Assembly (NCBI RefSeq): GCF_001949145.1
Contig: NW_019091469.1
Span: 791,445-855,444, forward strand
Reading direction: 5' to 3'
DNA: 64,000 nt
DNA from: Acanthaster planci
Taxonomy: Eukaryota; Echinodermata; Asteroidea; Valvatida; Acanthasteridae
Below the pieces are notes generated by a model. It was not told the origin of the DNA, did no database searches, and saw only the letters and a list, made by a program, of their open reading frames with translations. Below, piece by piece: positions 48,001-62,500 of the stretch. Positions within the stretch are counted from its first letter, which is position 1, and the number at the start of each line of letters is the position of its first letter. The position numbers were made by a program, and so were the translations under genes.

Positions 48001-49939
48001 CCCAAAGCTATCGAACTAGACTCACGTCGAAACAACTGATTAAACGTTGTCCTAGTTACATGATATACAAAATGGACACAGGACGCGAAAATCGGAGATA
48101 ACAAACTCAAGTACAAAATTTCATAGGGTTGTCTGAGGGGAGTGGCTAATTTGTAAACGGCGATAGGTCAATATAGGTCCAGGTATGTGAAGACCAGTTT
48201 AACAGCGGAGGACTTTTACGACGCTTGGTGGCGGCAAAAATACCGTTTCTGTTGTTTGCGTCATTTTAAGCATGCACACAGTTTACCGCCAAGCGTCTCA
48301 AAGAGGCAATTAACGCGCGCGCCGTATACAGCGCAAGTGCGTCGCGCCACCTCAGCAGTGGCTTCTTTAATGAACCAGTCCGGTATTTAAAAAAGCCAGG
48401 GTCTTTCGGGAACAAAGCGCGCGCGTGAGTCAGGGTATAGGCACCTTTCCATATGTACGTTTTTGGGGGGGTGCATTGCATAGGCTACACGATGCGTTCA
48501 TGCATTTCACTTTCACGGACAAAACATCGACTCCATAATTATAATATAACACACGTGTGTGTTGCGTTCGGCTGTCAAAATCGCCTGGGTAACGATTTGG
48601 ACGGATACGTAACGCTTGACGTCAGTGTCGACGCGCATATGGAAAGGCACCTTTTGGCTGCGTTGATAGGGCAGCATATCATGCGTGCGCGTACCTGTCC
48701 CAGAATCCAGTTCGTGAGTGTGACATCACTTCAGTTTAAACCACGCCCACGTCACATGCACTGCGCATAGAGTTACATGCATTGATGGCCATAATTATAC
48801 ATGGAACCGTGGAACCGGAAATTAACGCGCAACTTTAGCGATCATCCAATGGGAGCCTGCATATCGTGCACGTGGCGCGTCCGCCTTTGTGACGAAGTCA
48901 CTTACGAACCGGATATGCCTTGTGCTGAGCATGCGCTGTTGGAAATACCGAACTAGCTAATTCTGGTCGTCGGATTGCATGTAAGACAACGTGTACGCTT
49001 AATGGCTATAGATCATGAGTTACATTCATATGAGGCAAATGAAAAATCACCTAGGATTCAGGTATACAGAATCCTGACCAGGGCAGAATACTAATAGCAG
49101 CAAAAATAACTTTTTTTGCTTCTCTTGTCAAGTTATCCAAGGTTTGACGGCCTTGCTTTTCCCACCAGTTTTTCGTCAGCTTGTTTGTATTGGTAAATTG
49201 ATTAAGAGTAGTAGGGGACCTGTGGTGTGTGATAGATCAGAATTCGACGCTAAAATTTCATTTCCTTTCGATCAGATGGAGATGTCACTGTGGCATTGCA
49301 GACACTATCGCAGCGATCAGGGATCCCCTCCATTGTAATATCAGCTACTATAATCTTGCAGAATATATCTAGCCAGCGTGATTTCCCACAGCGCAATTAC
49401 AGCATGCAAGACTATTACGGCGTGAAAATTCCCCTTCTATGTGGCTCATGCATGGAAGCCCAAGGCCAAACGATTGTGTGTTTTCTGGGCAGCTAGCTGC
49501 AAAAATCAGACACGGAACGGTCGTCGAGATCGGCAAACGAGGATAGGCACGTTTCACTGGCAAATAAAAAAGGTTTTTTTTTTCACTCAGTACACTATAT
49601 TATGGAAGTGCCTCAGCGCTTTTACGCATTTGAACATCCACACCGCGTAAGTTGACTTCGGAGGCTCAACACAATGTAGCAAGCACCTCCACACAATCAG
49701 AAAGTTCAAGCATTTTGGTGGTAACTATGACGGGAATGTGGGGAATTTAGTTAGTGTGTTCCCTTTCAGATATTGCTGCCACGAATCTTGCGGTTCAACC
49801 TGAGTTCGAATACTTGGCGGCCTTCCATCAGTGTTTGTTCAGGCCGCGAGAGTTTACTCTGCCCAACAAACGTGAAAAACCGGCTGGCTTATCTGCAAAT
49901 ATTTCGAATCAGATCGACAACATCTTCCACCACTTTTGA
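42036..49939 (+). CDS. Weak candidate two-exon small gene
   Basis: A possible first exon (42036-42051, ATG in GAGAGATGG, ending in phase 1 before GTTAGT) joins a possible last exon (49770-49939, after a polypyrimidine tract and CAG). Together they give a 61-residue frame starting MASKGDIAATN and containing REFTLPNKREKPAG. The second exon has balanced composition and a natural-looking reading frame, but it is open in another frame too (to 49953, ending at CAG before GTAAGC). I recognise no family, and the 7.7-kb intron is unproven. Treat it as a hypothesis only. Confidence 0.18.
47114..47339 (+). CDS. Weak candidate terminal exon
   Basis: CTTTTTGGTTTTATATCAG is a good acceptor before 47114. 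It is followed by an open frame of 74 codons containing MAKIFTAWSDKTRGD and ending SSRGVVMP. Its required phase (2) does not fit the candidate at 42036. No family is recognised. It could be chance. Confidence 0.12.
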
Positions 49940-52900
49940 CAATAACGCAATCAGGTAAGCTGTCGGATTATCCTCAAGTTACTAGATTCTGATTAATCAG
50001 CTTACAGCACGTATACAATTCTGTTGAATGTGATTTTACTGTACTGTTTTTACAGGTGGGGGGATCCCGTTACCGAAGTTGTGGGGACTCAGCACAAAAC
50101 CAGTCGTTCGCATCGCGACCTATAGTGAGAAAATGCATAATCTCAAATCAGATGTAAAGCAGTCGCTTACAATTCCCTCATGGCTAACAAAGGGTCTGTA
50201 TACAGCCGACACGGTGCTTGTTAATGGCGTAATGGCGAAGTCGAGGCTCACATGTAAATTCACGTATACATTGCCACGGACTGCCAACGTGTGAAATGTA
50301 TTTGTTTTCCTGGCGCAATTTTTCACGTGGGATTGAACCGTGACAAGTGAAACCAAACACAGCATCTCTTTGCACGTATCACTTACACAGTTCATTTTGG
50401 CCTGTTCTTTTGAACTTAATCCAACTCAGGAACACGAGTCGTTGCTCTTGAGTTATAGAATCCATTAGTACAGAAATTGAACTCCTTCAAAATGATTTTG
50501 AAGTGACGCGCGTGTGTTCAGGGCCACTTCGTGAGGTTTGGTTTACACGCGGTGTACCGGTACATCGTCGCTGTTGCCAGCAAAACTCCAACCAGTTATA
50601 TCTTTTATCGATACCGAGAGAGTATCATAATACTGTTTACACTTAACCCATTTTCTGTTGATAGACGGTATATTGAAGTTGCAATTGGATATCTGGCGTG
50701 TTGGTGTCTCGCGGATGGCGGATAAATATTTATACAGCAGGGCCTGGATGCCTATCGCGTGTCTTTCAGACAGACAGAAAATGTCAACGTCTAGCGAAAA
50801 CCCAAAATCTAAAACGTATTTTTAAATTGAATTTTGGCGACAAAGATGTAGGATTTAATATTACCTGAGAATGATTTTTATGAGGATCCGTATGGGATTA
50901 CAAAGTAGTTTTTTATTACCCGAATTTCTGCAGATGTGAGGATTTTTACAAAATGGTAGGAAGATCACCGATATTGCAGGAGAATTACAAGCAAACCGCA
51001 TCTTTCTTTTACTTTTTAATATGCACTAGTTGTTTTAAAACAGATTTATTTTCATTTGAAAATCATACTGAAATTCTTACAGCTTGTCGGACGTTTTCCA
51101 CCCTTTAGCCATGGACAGCGGGATATGCGTATGGTCCTGATCTCCTCATTGGTCAAAATGTCATCTAAGTGCATAATTATGGTGGAAATTAATCCGATTT
51201 GCTTGAAATTTAACCTTTCACATTTCGTCACTTTGGAGGCTTTGGGGACGGTTGGGGTGAAAAGCACCTTTCGGGGATTTTGAGGAAACCACGTCAGCGT
51301 CCGCCTACCGCTTTGGGAACATTCTGTGCTGAATAGTCTTGTAGGATTTCATTAATTTTAGTGAATCGATCCTTTGTCAAACGGAACCGGTGGGTTTATC
51401 AATGCTGGGTGTTCTGTGACGCAGTCAGCCGCTTTACTCCTTTTCATGTCGCGCAGACAGCTTGGCACTGTCTCCCCAAAGTATTGTCAAAACACCGAAA
51501 CTGCCTTTCAAATTATTGGTACCGGTGTATGTACGTGCGTCAAAGACGGAAGACTACACAACAAGTTTACTCAAAAACGTGCGCCTTATATCCTGCAGTT
51601 TTTGCGTGCCATTAGGAGTTATTTACACTTTAAAAACAGGTTGCATGAAAAATGGCCTTGACAACAAGCGGAGCTTAGGCTCACCCGACACACAATTAGC
51701 TTGAATACAATGCCGCAGGAAAGTCCAATTATTGCTGCGTTGGTGTTCTAGGCAAAGGCGAACGTGAATCATTCTATTGACAGGATGTGCGGCATATTTT
51801 ATGAATATCTTGTATTTTGATATTGTAAAAGGGGAGGACATTGTGTCAAACCAAAATGATGCTCTAAAGGGAAACCTACATGTATGTTAAAAAAAATTGC
51901 AGGCCCACTTGATAATAGCCCGTTGATAATTTGTCGTATTTTGTAAGCTGAAGATGCATGTCACTGGCTGCAAAGATCATGAGGGAAATGTCCAGAAACA
52001 TTTGGATTTTGGAAATTTATACGGGGCAGGACATCGTTTAAGACGCGACGTTTCCATCGAAGACACTTCTGTTCGTTTCTGTACAGTTTTCTTTTCTCAT
52101 TATTACATCAGACGTAAATATATCAAAGTTAATTGCGTACATGCTTTCACGTGATAGAAATGCGTGTAATCTGTTCAACATAATTATAGAAAATCGAAGA
52201 GGAAAACAGAAGTCAGTGCGGCTGACTGTAATTGTTATTTCGTCTCCTCACTGAAAATTGTGTAACCTGTCCTGCGGTTTGCTCGTCGCTGTCGCCGGCT
52301 GATCTCACCTCGGTCTCGCTTTTGACGCGGATAACGGCGTTATGCCACTGACGGCCAGTGCCGCAGCTTGACCGCACAATCCGTACTAGCGTCGGGAGGG
52401 AGTTCCACCTAATTTAATCGGAAATGATTAGTCGGCCGCGTAGGTGCCAACTGACACGCTGTCAGAATGAGTACACCTGGGGAGGGGAGAGGCGAAGGTT
52501 CTCCGGGGAGGTGTCACATTTCGAAGAAGTGTAATGGAATGTCTGCTTTATCTAAAAGGGCTTAATGTCCGGAGCATAGGCCTAGTGCCACGAAGACGGG
52601 GCGAGACGGAAATACAACAAAACCTACCGAGACTCAGTTTTTCTAACTCGATTTAATTAACCTGATTTGAAGTCTGGATTGTCATATCAACGAGATGCAT
52701 TGTTTTATTGAGTAGATCTGTAAGGTTGATTTAAAAAAAAAACCTCTTCAGCGTAACAAATTAAAATTTGTTTCAGACACTCTGCAATCTCTGCCATCAT
52801 AACAGTTTTTTGAAATTTATTTCGGAGCCGGTGCATGATTTCCCAGAAGTTAGGGTTCCTTCAGTGCGTGTGTGTTTGCAGAACATTTGGTTGTAAATAC

Positions 52901-55900
52901 AAACTATGCCACTTAATAGCACATTCTCAAACGCACTCGACTAACTTGTGGACTGTTGACAACTTGGAGTGATGGGAACACGACGTAAACCAAGGACCCT
53001 CTACTCAAACTAGGTCCGGGCAGAAACGGAGACAACAGTTGGGGGTAACTCTTTTCTGGCTTGGCATTTTAACAATGTTGCCCAATTTTAGCCTGCGTTA
53101 ATATGTTTAATAGTGAACATGAATGGACTTAGAGGGTTGCACCATTTCGAAGGGGATTTATAACATTGCAATCAAGTAGGCTAATTTGAAAAGGTTAAAA
53201 GGTAAAATTGTTTTGGTAAGTTATCAAGTCAACAATAGCATGCCCGCTGACAGATGTGGGACGGAAAGGCGTAGTGGTACAGATAGCTTAACTCATTGAC
53301 CTGTGGAGTGGTCCAAGCTATCGAAAGTCGGTTCCGTGGTATGCCATGCAAAGTGCGAACAAGGAGGATTCCTTCCTGCATGTTACGGGGCAGGGGGGTG
53401 TTGGTAAACGGTCGAAGGTAGCTGGAGGTAGAGTTACTCTGTAGGGCAACATTGGCCTCGATGCGTTAGCAATCCCTGTAAAGTGCTTGTCAGCCATGTC
53501 AAGATTTTCAGAACTTACATATAGGCCTAGCCTACGTCGACCAGTGCCACGGAGGTGTACTCTCTTCAAAATAAAAGGTAAACTGTTCCTAGAAAGAAGT
53601 GTGACATGTCCAACCCAAGGGAAACCTGAATTTCTGATCAGCGCTGACCCTCAGTTCCCAACAAAGGTAAAGATTTGTGAGCCGACCGGTGTATGTAATA
53701 CTAACACGGCCCTGACCATCCAAGCACGCACCTCACGCCTCGGTGCTCTAACGTTAATACACAAACCCTTTCAATAATAATAACAACTGGATGACCGTGA
53801 ACCGAGGGACCATGTCGTCGCCCACCTCCGTCAAAGCGTGGTCCAATCTACACAGCCTTGATCATATGAAGCCCAGCGCGTTAACAGCCGCCTATGGTAA
53901 TGCGCCGACTGCTTTCGGGGGTGCATGATTACGAACACGTGCCAGACGCTTTGCATGACTTTCATGATCCGCTCGATTATGCTGCAAGCGCCACTGCGGT
54001 GTATAACCCAATGTGTCATGTATGAGGTGACACCTGCAAGTATTAAATCGTGCCTGAGAAATCAATGCAGAATACCGTACTACAGGGGCAAAAAAAAAAA
54101 AACATGGTACTTTTTGTCCAAGGTTTGTCAAAAACATCAGCTGCCTCCGTTTTGGTGGTATTCTTTGTAAATACAAGTAGTTTGAAAGTATCCACGCACA
54201 AAGCACAAGTTATGGTAACTTCAGTTATCCTTGGAGGTCACATTGAATTCTTTAACAGTGTTGTTTTGCTACGATGTAACTTTACCAGATTAATTGTTAA
54301 TCGTCCTGTTGGTTAATTTTTTTTAATTAGCATTAACGGGTGAATTTCAGGCCCAGCTAATAATGTACATGCGTACTGCTAGAAGAGGCTTACTGCACAA
54401 GCTCTGTATGAGTTGCTTTTCTCGAGAGGATAAGGAACTCTACGAGGATTGGAAAAACCTTCCAAATTTCCTTGAGAATTCCTTTTAGTGAATGTTGAAT
54501 ATCAAGGGAAATTTACCCAAATCGATTTTCCTGCTTTTGTCAACCTTACTGCTCACTGAAGTCACAGTAAGGTAGACATTACAGCCGTTACATTTTCTTC
54601 GTTATTGTAGCACCCTCGGTATAGTGTCAAATTCAAGTTGATCGTGAGAGGCAGTGCATTCTGCTCATTAGGAATTCGGTTTGATGCGGGCCCACCATCG
54701 ATCGCAAACAGCTTGCAATGTTGCGCTGACAAGTGAGTCAACGCGGCCTCGCGATGGTCAACGCCAGAGGACAAACTATTAATGCTTTAGCGATCGGCCC
54801 TGGTCGATACCGGGGAGCACGCACGCGGAGCCGGGGCCGTTTCTTGCCGAGTTGTGCCCGCGTCCTCCTCTTATCTTGCCTTGAACGCGGCCACGGGAGG
54901 GGGTGTTCGGCGGACAGTATCACTCGAGGGAATAACGAGTTATCAAGTTGTAAAAAATTTACATTAGCTGGATCACACGCTTAGCTGAGACATAAGTGCC
55001 TCAATTAGTACGGTATCCTCTTCCGTCGCTATAGTTAGGCAGGGGTAAGTATTAAAAATGTCTTGTTTGAAGGACCTCGAATATGGCTTATGTAGGAGGA
55101 CTAAAAAGAAATATATACATGAATATGTAAGTGTTGAAGAACCCGCTGGGGCTGAACTTTTTTATTCTACCTGCCCTGACGTTCAAATTCCCTTATTAAA
55201 TAACTTTTTAAAATAAATGGCATAAAACATTACATAATGCAAAATACGGATGTGCAAGAAGTTATTTTGGTGCATTTTATAGGTAACATGATTCCTTTTC
55301 TTTTTTATATCAAGTGGAGCTCAGGACCCCGTTTATTCGACAATTTTTTACAAAAATATAACAAACACTCACAACTTAGTTAAACAAGATCAGCACACAC
55401 GATTCTGTTTCTTACGACAGCTCCTTTTCCTTGTAGCGATTTTTACATTCAAATATATGGAAGAGCGCCATCGCCTCCGGTTCTTTACACTCGTCCAGTA
55501 ATGGAAATCAGCCGAATCGTGTGTGTTTTCAAGTCCACGATTACTTTATTGCCCTTGGGAGGTGCATTGCAAAACGAATTATGATTCGATTCTGGGATCA
55601 TGTCAGAATGATGTATTTGGCTGTCATGTCCATTTTTGCGCTCTGAAAGACATCAAACCCCCGTAGCTGAATTGCACGAAGGAAAGGGGAAATCAGTCCC
55701 TTCGAAAATAAGCCTCACGTAAGGCGACAGATTGCAAGAACTCGTAAGCAAAGTTTTTATCTTACAGAATTACAGTCTGCCATCACGCTTGAAGTGTAAA
55801 GGTTGAAATGATCGCAGCTGCCTTAGTTCTGTTTTGTAATAAGAGACAAGCACATCGCCAGGCAGGGTTTTCTTTTCTTTCTTTCTCCGTTTTTTCTGTC

Positions 55901-58500
55901 TTCAATTTTTCCCTATAAACCGTCGCCCTCTGTGCCCTGGGTTTCGATTTTGCTGTCGAGCTCTCGCGTTTCCCAAATGATGAAGAGCTCACCTGCGGAA
56001 TTTGATGTTTGCCGACGATAATGCCGACTGTTTCATGTATGAACCGTTGAACCTAATTGTGCCTAACGCGAGTGTCTGGACGTGGGCGCATCAGTCGTTG
56101 ATCCAGACCGCTGCTTTTTAAAACACACCACGACTGCCCCCTTTCTCTCGGTACTCTCCAGGCATCGTTTACTAAAAGTTTCGGTTGTCTCCTTGGTGAG
56201 TTTGTTGCTTTTATCCAACCCGCCTGTTTCGGAGCGTCAGGATTTTTTTTTACCAGTAGCCGCTTGCGGGCTGGTCTCAGTTGACAAGATTGCCAGTCAT
56301 AATGCACCGTGATTCTGCACGGAGAGTAATAGCCTGACTTCTAGCTTTCATTAATTTGGTTGAATAATTGCTGTGAGGCAGAGCGAAATGAACGGAGGTC
56401 AATTATGCATGTATACCCAGAAATAACAATGCAAAATGTCATTTATAATACCGCACCCCGCGCGATTTCGAATTTTGGACAAAGTCTGCATAGCAGTAGC
56501 GAAAGGTATCAACGTCATCTTTAGCACAACATAACAAGTTAATTAAAGGGGGGATGGCTAACAATAGGCCTACATGATCACGAGGTGCGAGCGGTTTTTT
56601 TTTAGGAGAGAGTGAGTTTATTCTGAAGTTAGAACACTAATGGACATGTTTCATAACAGTTTTAGCTGGGTCAGAGCAGTTGATTCCAAGCCAGTTCATG
56701 TTCGAATTTTGCGCACCGCGTTGTTTTTGCTGCCTCTCGGCGACATCTCAGCAAATTGTTCTGTATGAGCTTCTCCAACTGACTATCCTGGCGGGCTGAA
56801 ATCCAACGCGGCGAAACTGATAGAATGGAACGTGACATATATCATATTCGATTAAGGTATCCGTGAACAATAATGAACGGATACCGCTGTCGGAAAGACA
56901 TTTTGCTAGTACATTACATCGTGATGCCCAAGCTCAAAATGCTATACGCACGGGCGCCGGGTTATCTCTCACCAGAGCCACAAAATGAACTGAAATTGTT
57001 CATAAGTTGCCATGGAACCAACGGTGGATGACGTCTGCCAGCTCATCAAACGACCCGTGATTTTCACTTCATTAAAGTGATGAAAAACCTGCAATTGCGA
57101 ATGTGTGTGCGACTATTGACAGATTTCATGCCGCGGGTTCGCACACACTGAACACAGTGACAAGTTTTGGGGGGCAAAAAATTCCGGGCTTCCTGCATGG
57201 CCAAAATCCTCTTCAGATCATAACCAATGCACAGATGAGAGAGCTGCCAACCTTTTGTTTTGTTTTGTTTTTTATGGAACTGTTGGTTTTGTTTTGTTTT
57301 TTTTTTCTTGTTTTTTGTTTTTTGCTTTTTTTTTTTAAATCTTGGCTTTTTCTCTGTGTCCACCTTGATCGAGAGTCACTTTTGAACACTAATAATTTTG
57401 AGACAAAATGAAAAGTTTCCAACCTTATGAACCTGTTTGAAACCGGCGGTCTCCTACTCGATATCATCAGTGCAAAAACGTCGAAAGGTTATTTCAGGCA
57501 AATGTCATTGAAAAATATTGCGTGAATATAATTTGTAATTAATCAAGTTATAACATCTTATCTTACCGCGTCTTCCCGTTAATACTAAAACGTCATATCT
57601 CAGCGCGCACAATGCAAACTGCCATAAAGTGGGGATTTTGCAAAAAAGTCACATTTCAACATTCGTCAAAATTTATATTTTCTTGGGATATAACATAAAA
57701 TTACGTTATTTTTGCCCTTGTTTTCAAGCCTTTAGTGATCATAAAAAAACTACCCCCATGTCGTTTAATAATGAAGATAAAAATGCCAACTAAATAGAAA
57801 ATAATTATGAGCAACAAATGTCACATTCGCGGAAAATACAAGAATACTGAACATGGCATTTGCCACTGATTCAGACGCATGTTGATTTTTCCTAATAAAC
57901 AACTGACTTTAGTTTATCGGAAGCCTCCATTCAAACCGGCGATGGTTTGGGGCTGTGTAATTCGTGAATTGACGTATTTATCTCCTACGTGCTGTATGGG
58001 ACATCGCGGTTTATTCATACTAAAACGTCGTATCTCGGCGAGTTATTTACGATGTTTTGACAGGAAGCATAGCGGGTATTCAAGCTGAAACATCCTATGT
58101 TGGTCTCGTTCCATTGCAGAAACAATATACGCCCTTAATTTCACTAGCTGCGTGAAGTTGCCGCGCGTTTTGCTGTAATTTAATTCAGCGCAAACAAATT
58201 TACTTTGAGGCCAGACAGAAACTTACGCGTTTTTCTCAAAACCACTCGAAACTGTGTGAGATGTGACTTGCTTTCCACTGATACGACGATGTGAACGGGA
58301 CAAAATTCACTGAAGCTGGCTGAGCAGTATTGGAGACAATACCGGGATTCGGAAACCCATAGATGCGATACCCCCCCCCAACTGCAGGTTCGAGAAATGG
58401 CAGCATTTTAATCGCACAACGTATGGGGACAACGCGTCGCATTATAAACCGCAGTGGTACGATACGTAGGCATACGCATAAAATATATCATCGTGAGTTT
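49940..58500. other. Long stretch without recognisable genes
   Basis: It holds scattered short ORFs, a CpG-dense patch near 54.7-54.93 kb and the T-rich tract at 57.25 kb. A near-identical 20-base phrase beginning ACTAAAACGTC occurs at about 57.58 and 58.02 kb. No RNA gene or transposase is recognised. Confidence 0.45.
57250..57345. repeat. T-rich low-complexity tract
   Basis: TTTTG and long T runs make Phe- or Lys-rich spurious ORFs on both strands. No gene is indicated. Confidence 0.9.
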
Positions 58501-59580
58501 TAGCCGGGAGCCACTAAAATAAGCCGTGCTGATATCGTTCCGCGCATTTGATCATCTCACCAAAATATTGTCTGAGTTCACTCGAGCCCGGACCCTGCCC
58601 CCGGACATGTTCATGCAAATGTTGTTATAGGCAGCTTTTAGTCGAATTGTCCACGGTGTGCCAGGCGCGTGGCGTTCACGAGTTCCTACGCTCGCCGCGT
58701 ACATCATCACTGCCGGACAAGCAATAAAGGTAGCCACGTCGCCACCTTTTAATCAAAAAAATAGCGAGTGCAGTAACCCACACCGCCATAAAAACACCCG
58801 TATATAAATATGCATTGCACACCAATTTCTTGTATATGGTTTTTAAGTCTTCTCCTGAATTCCTTTCATGCTAGAGTGCAGTCTGGTTTACACTTACGTT
58901 AAGGAAAACAACCCGTTAAAAGGCCCATATTATTGGCCCCTGAGGCGTAAAGTGAAATTTGTGGGGGTTTGGGGATCCATTGAGATGCATGTACTTTTTA
59001 AGCACGAAATTACAGTCTTCCAATCGCTGGAAATTGAATTTTCGTGTCAGAAATGCATTTTCTACAACGCACAGGAAACCTATCGGTATTTTACATTAAT
59101 GCGTGGAACTCTTCGTCCTACTTCGTCCAGAGGGACTATTGTCCTGCGGGAAAGACGTTTAGCGCTTTTAGTGAAAAAAAGGCTGTCGTTCTAGAAGTTT
59201 GGGTTCCGGAAGAAAGCAGGTGCCGGGGAATACACCGGACGCACACCAGTTAAGGAATTGGACGAGCCCAGCAGACGGAATCCATGTCCCTCCTCGCCTC
59301 AGTTGTCCATAAGCCTGTCGAGTTCCCGGCTTTCATCCCGCGCCGGTTCCTCAACTTGGGGCCTTGGGTCCGGCTTTCGCCGACGCAGCCCACCCGTGAG
59401 CGCGAAGTTATCGATTACGGGCGTCCCGGAAATAGTGAGCAATCGATCGGCGCGCTCACCCCCGAATGACACGGCTCATCATTTCAGGCCCTGCGGACCG
59501 GCACCAATCTCGGGGTGTTACTGTAGCAGTCTCATGTTACAGGGCGGTGCGGGGAGATTTGTTTCGCCAGTGATCGTGCA
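58501..59580. other. CpG-rich patch, possible regulatory or promoter region
   Basis: Dense CpG at 58.56-58.74 and 59.21-59.58 kb creates long open frames in two overlapping phases, which indicates composition rather than coding. It could mark an unmethylated promoter whose gene lies outside the window. There is no direct evidence for a transcript. Confidence 0.3.
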
Positions 59581-62500
59581 GGTGCAGTTATTAGATTGAC
59601 CATGCCGTGAAATGGAAAAAATATTAAATATTGGAACCATAATTGAAGACGGATGCTTCTAAATACCTTAAAGCCTGGATGCGCATTCCACTGGAAGGCC
59701 TCGTTTCGAGCCTCGTCGTGGATAGTCAAAACGCTGCATTTTGTATCACGCCGTATAGCAATTATTCTTCAGTAAACTGAAAGATTCAAGTTTCATTTAA
59801 ATTAAACAACTGGGTTCATATTGATGTGCGTTTGAGATATATATGTGTGTGGTATTTGGCCGCTATTTAAGAGGCAAACATTTCATTAGTTAAATTTTGA
59901 TATTGCACCCGAAAAAGTGAGAAACGATACCGTCGTTTTATATTCTGAGTGACCAAATAGGAACTTGGAAGAAATTGTTTTGATTAAGCTTTTTAAAACG
60001 ATTTAATGTCCTGACATATAACTGTCCTCTAAAGTTTGAACTTTTAATTAATATTTGAACCTGACGAAAGACGTTCTTTCTGAACAATGAGGTTTAGGCC
60101 GATTGAGTCAAGTCAACAATCCGAATTCAACATATCCCAAATATGTAATATGAAGTCCTCGCAGTTGACTGCAACTTTTCAGTAAGGAAAGAAAGGAAGC
60201 AGGCGGCTGGAGCAATGTTTACTCTCTTCTAAATATTTATGCAGACGGTTAATGCAGTTCCATTACCCTCGTGATACCCGTAACGACGTCGGCGATATTA
60301 ATCTCCGCTTCATGTTCTCGCCTTACACCGCCGTACACACACACACACCTTTTGCCGCGTCTTGCCGGTGCAATTACCGCGAGCAAGCATGTCGCACCGC
60401 CGCTCCCCTCATCCGCACTTAACTCGATTTCCTTCGCCCGGTTTTTTGACTGATGAAGTTTTGATTTGATTTATAAGATTACTCCCTCTGATCCAATATC
60501 TTCATTAGCATCTCCCCCGACCGACAGAGAAAGTCTCGATAAACAGGTAAACAATTTTCACTCTTGACTCAGCTGGGACGGAGACCGTAAATCCGCATGT
60601 TGTTCGGTCGTGAAGATTGCTTGAGATACTAAAGTGCCACATCTTACCACTCATGGGAACTTGTGTCATTGACGTAAGACATCTGAACTGTAAGTTTTAC
60701 CGCTCGAGTGTTTCAAGGAGTGGCAAGTTTTGGGCGCAAAGGTATGAAAAATGAACTTTGGCAACGGAGCAAAATAGCAATAATACATCAGAAGCAAAGA
60801 AAAAGTTTCATTGTTATAAATTTCCATCGATTTGGCGAATTTGTCGCCAGTTTAATTAGCTCCAGAAGTGGTATCAAACAGGAAATTCATCGACTTTCTC
60901 GAAATACTTTCCAGCTTATCGCCCTCGGACACCAAATAGATTTCTCTCGCTTTTCTTAACAAAACCCAACGCGCCACTTCCAGACTTTAATTATTTTCGG
61001 TCATGTTGACTGGTCGGTGTTTTACTGGTTGCGAATTATTTCCGCGCAATAACGCAAGAACTCGGTCAAGTTTAATTTTCCATCTCCGGTCTGCGACTCC
61101 AGTATCTCCAAATCTCGTAGGCCGATAGTCTCGCCTCCTGGATATTATTTCGAAATGTCGAGCCGGAACTATTGGGCCTGGGGCTATAGTTGACCCGCCA
61201 AGCTCGGTTAAATAATGCATTCTCAATAACCAAACCGCTCTGGGTGTTGCACGTTCTACCGACCGAATCCCAGCGAAAGAATGGAGGCAACATTGGTGGG
61301 ATATGAGAAACTATTATTGATTTTTTTTTTGGCTCAGTTTCCCTTTCCACAGACTTACTTTTGTTGATAGTGTTTTGTCAGCAACGAGTGTCCCTGTGGG
61401 GTGCGAATTTCCATTCTTTTCCCCCCACAATTCGCGGAACGGAACTCATAGTTTGCGGTCATGTAGCCGCACTTCGCTCGTGTTGAAAATCATCCTCCGT
61501 TGATCGAAATCCTTACTTCGCGTTTGTAAAATAGAATATATAGGCCTACATGCTGTTTCTTTTTCTTCGAAAATATTTGATTTCTGTTTCGTCCCGGGGT
61601 TCAGTAGTCCATGTTTTTATTTTCCATGTGTTTTTCTTGGGGAAGTGGATTGATTTCCCTTCCTTTATCATTTTGGCCTGATGCATCGGTGCGCAAAACG
61701 AGTTGCACAGCGATCAATTTCAATTAGTTCCAGGACGGGGTTTCCGTGGAGCCTATGTGCCCGGAGTTCTCCGTCGTACTCTTGCTAGGAAAGAAAATCA
61801 GTCAACGCACGCCGGCACGCAGGCACATGAAAGCAGTAACTAAGTGAAAAAGCGTTTTGCTGGTCAAAAGAAAAGAAAGGATAGGGTCGGGAACTGGGTA
61901 AGTTGACTCTTACTAAGTCTTGTGGGGAAAAAACTTCCCCCGTATAATAAATGGAAGTTTACCCCCAAAAGTCTAAGGAATGAGAATTCACTATGCGCGA
62001 TTGAAAGTGAAAGCGGGGAAGACGCGAGTTTGGTTCGTTCAATCAATCTGTGATTTCAGTCATCCTGTACGCGCGTCTTGATTTGATTTCTCTTCGTTTA
62101 GATTAAATTGAGTGGAAGATAGGCCTATTTGCACTTGATATAGGGGCCAAATAACATGCCAGTTCAGGTATAGTTCCAATGCCATTCTTTCCAAAAAAAA
62201 AACCCACGAAAATCACCGTTGCCATTTCGACCACAGCTCTTGTTGATGATGGCAGGTCGGTCGTCTTGAACCCTCCCCTGTCCCTTAACTCGGGATGAAA
62301 TCTTAGACAAGGAAAACAATTAAGCGCGTGCTGAATAACAGATGAAGACTCTTGACGTGTGCGGAAGCTCATCCGTATGGAATCGGGTTACAGCGATCAT
62401 GACGGAGTCTGTGCACGGGTCAAAGTGATTTGACTTCATTCCGAAACGGAATCGTCCGTCTCTGCGAATATTTGCCGAGAAAAGTACAACCGCGAGAGAA

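Noticed and set aside
48220-48297. 9-bp inverted repeat GACGCTTGG / CCAAGCGTC
   Set aside because: The stem is too short and the loop too long to support a functional structure.
57064-57467. Lys-rich and Phe-rich ORFs on both strands
   Set aside because: They are translations of the T-rich low-complexity tract.
59258-59599. 113-aa and 61-aa overlapping plus-strand ORFs
   Set aside because: Both frames are open because of CpG-rich composition. Ser/Arg/Pro-rich content suggests chance.
62103-62372. Minus-strand ORF with CFPCLRFHPELRDRGG, faintly like LAPTM-like exon 6 (CYICVLSQYIELREGRG)
   Set aside because: The resemblance needs a one-residue shift, the length past ELR does not fit, and no partner exons lie nearby. 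Chance is more likely.
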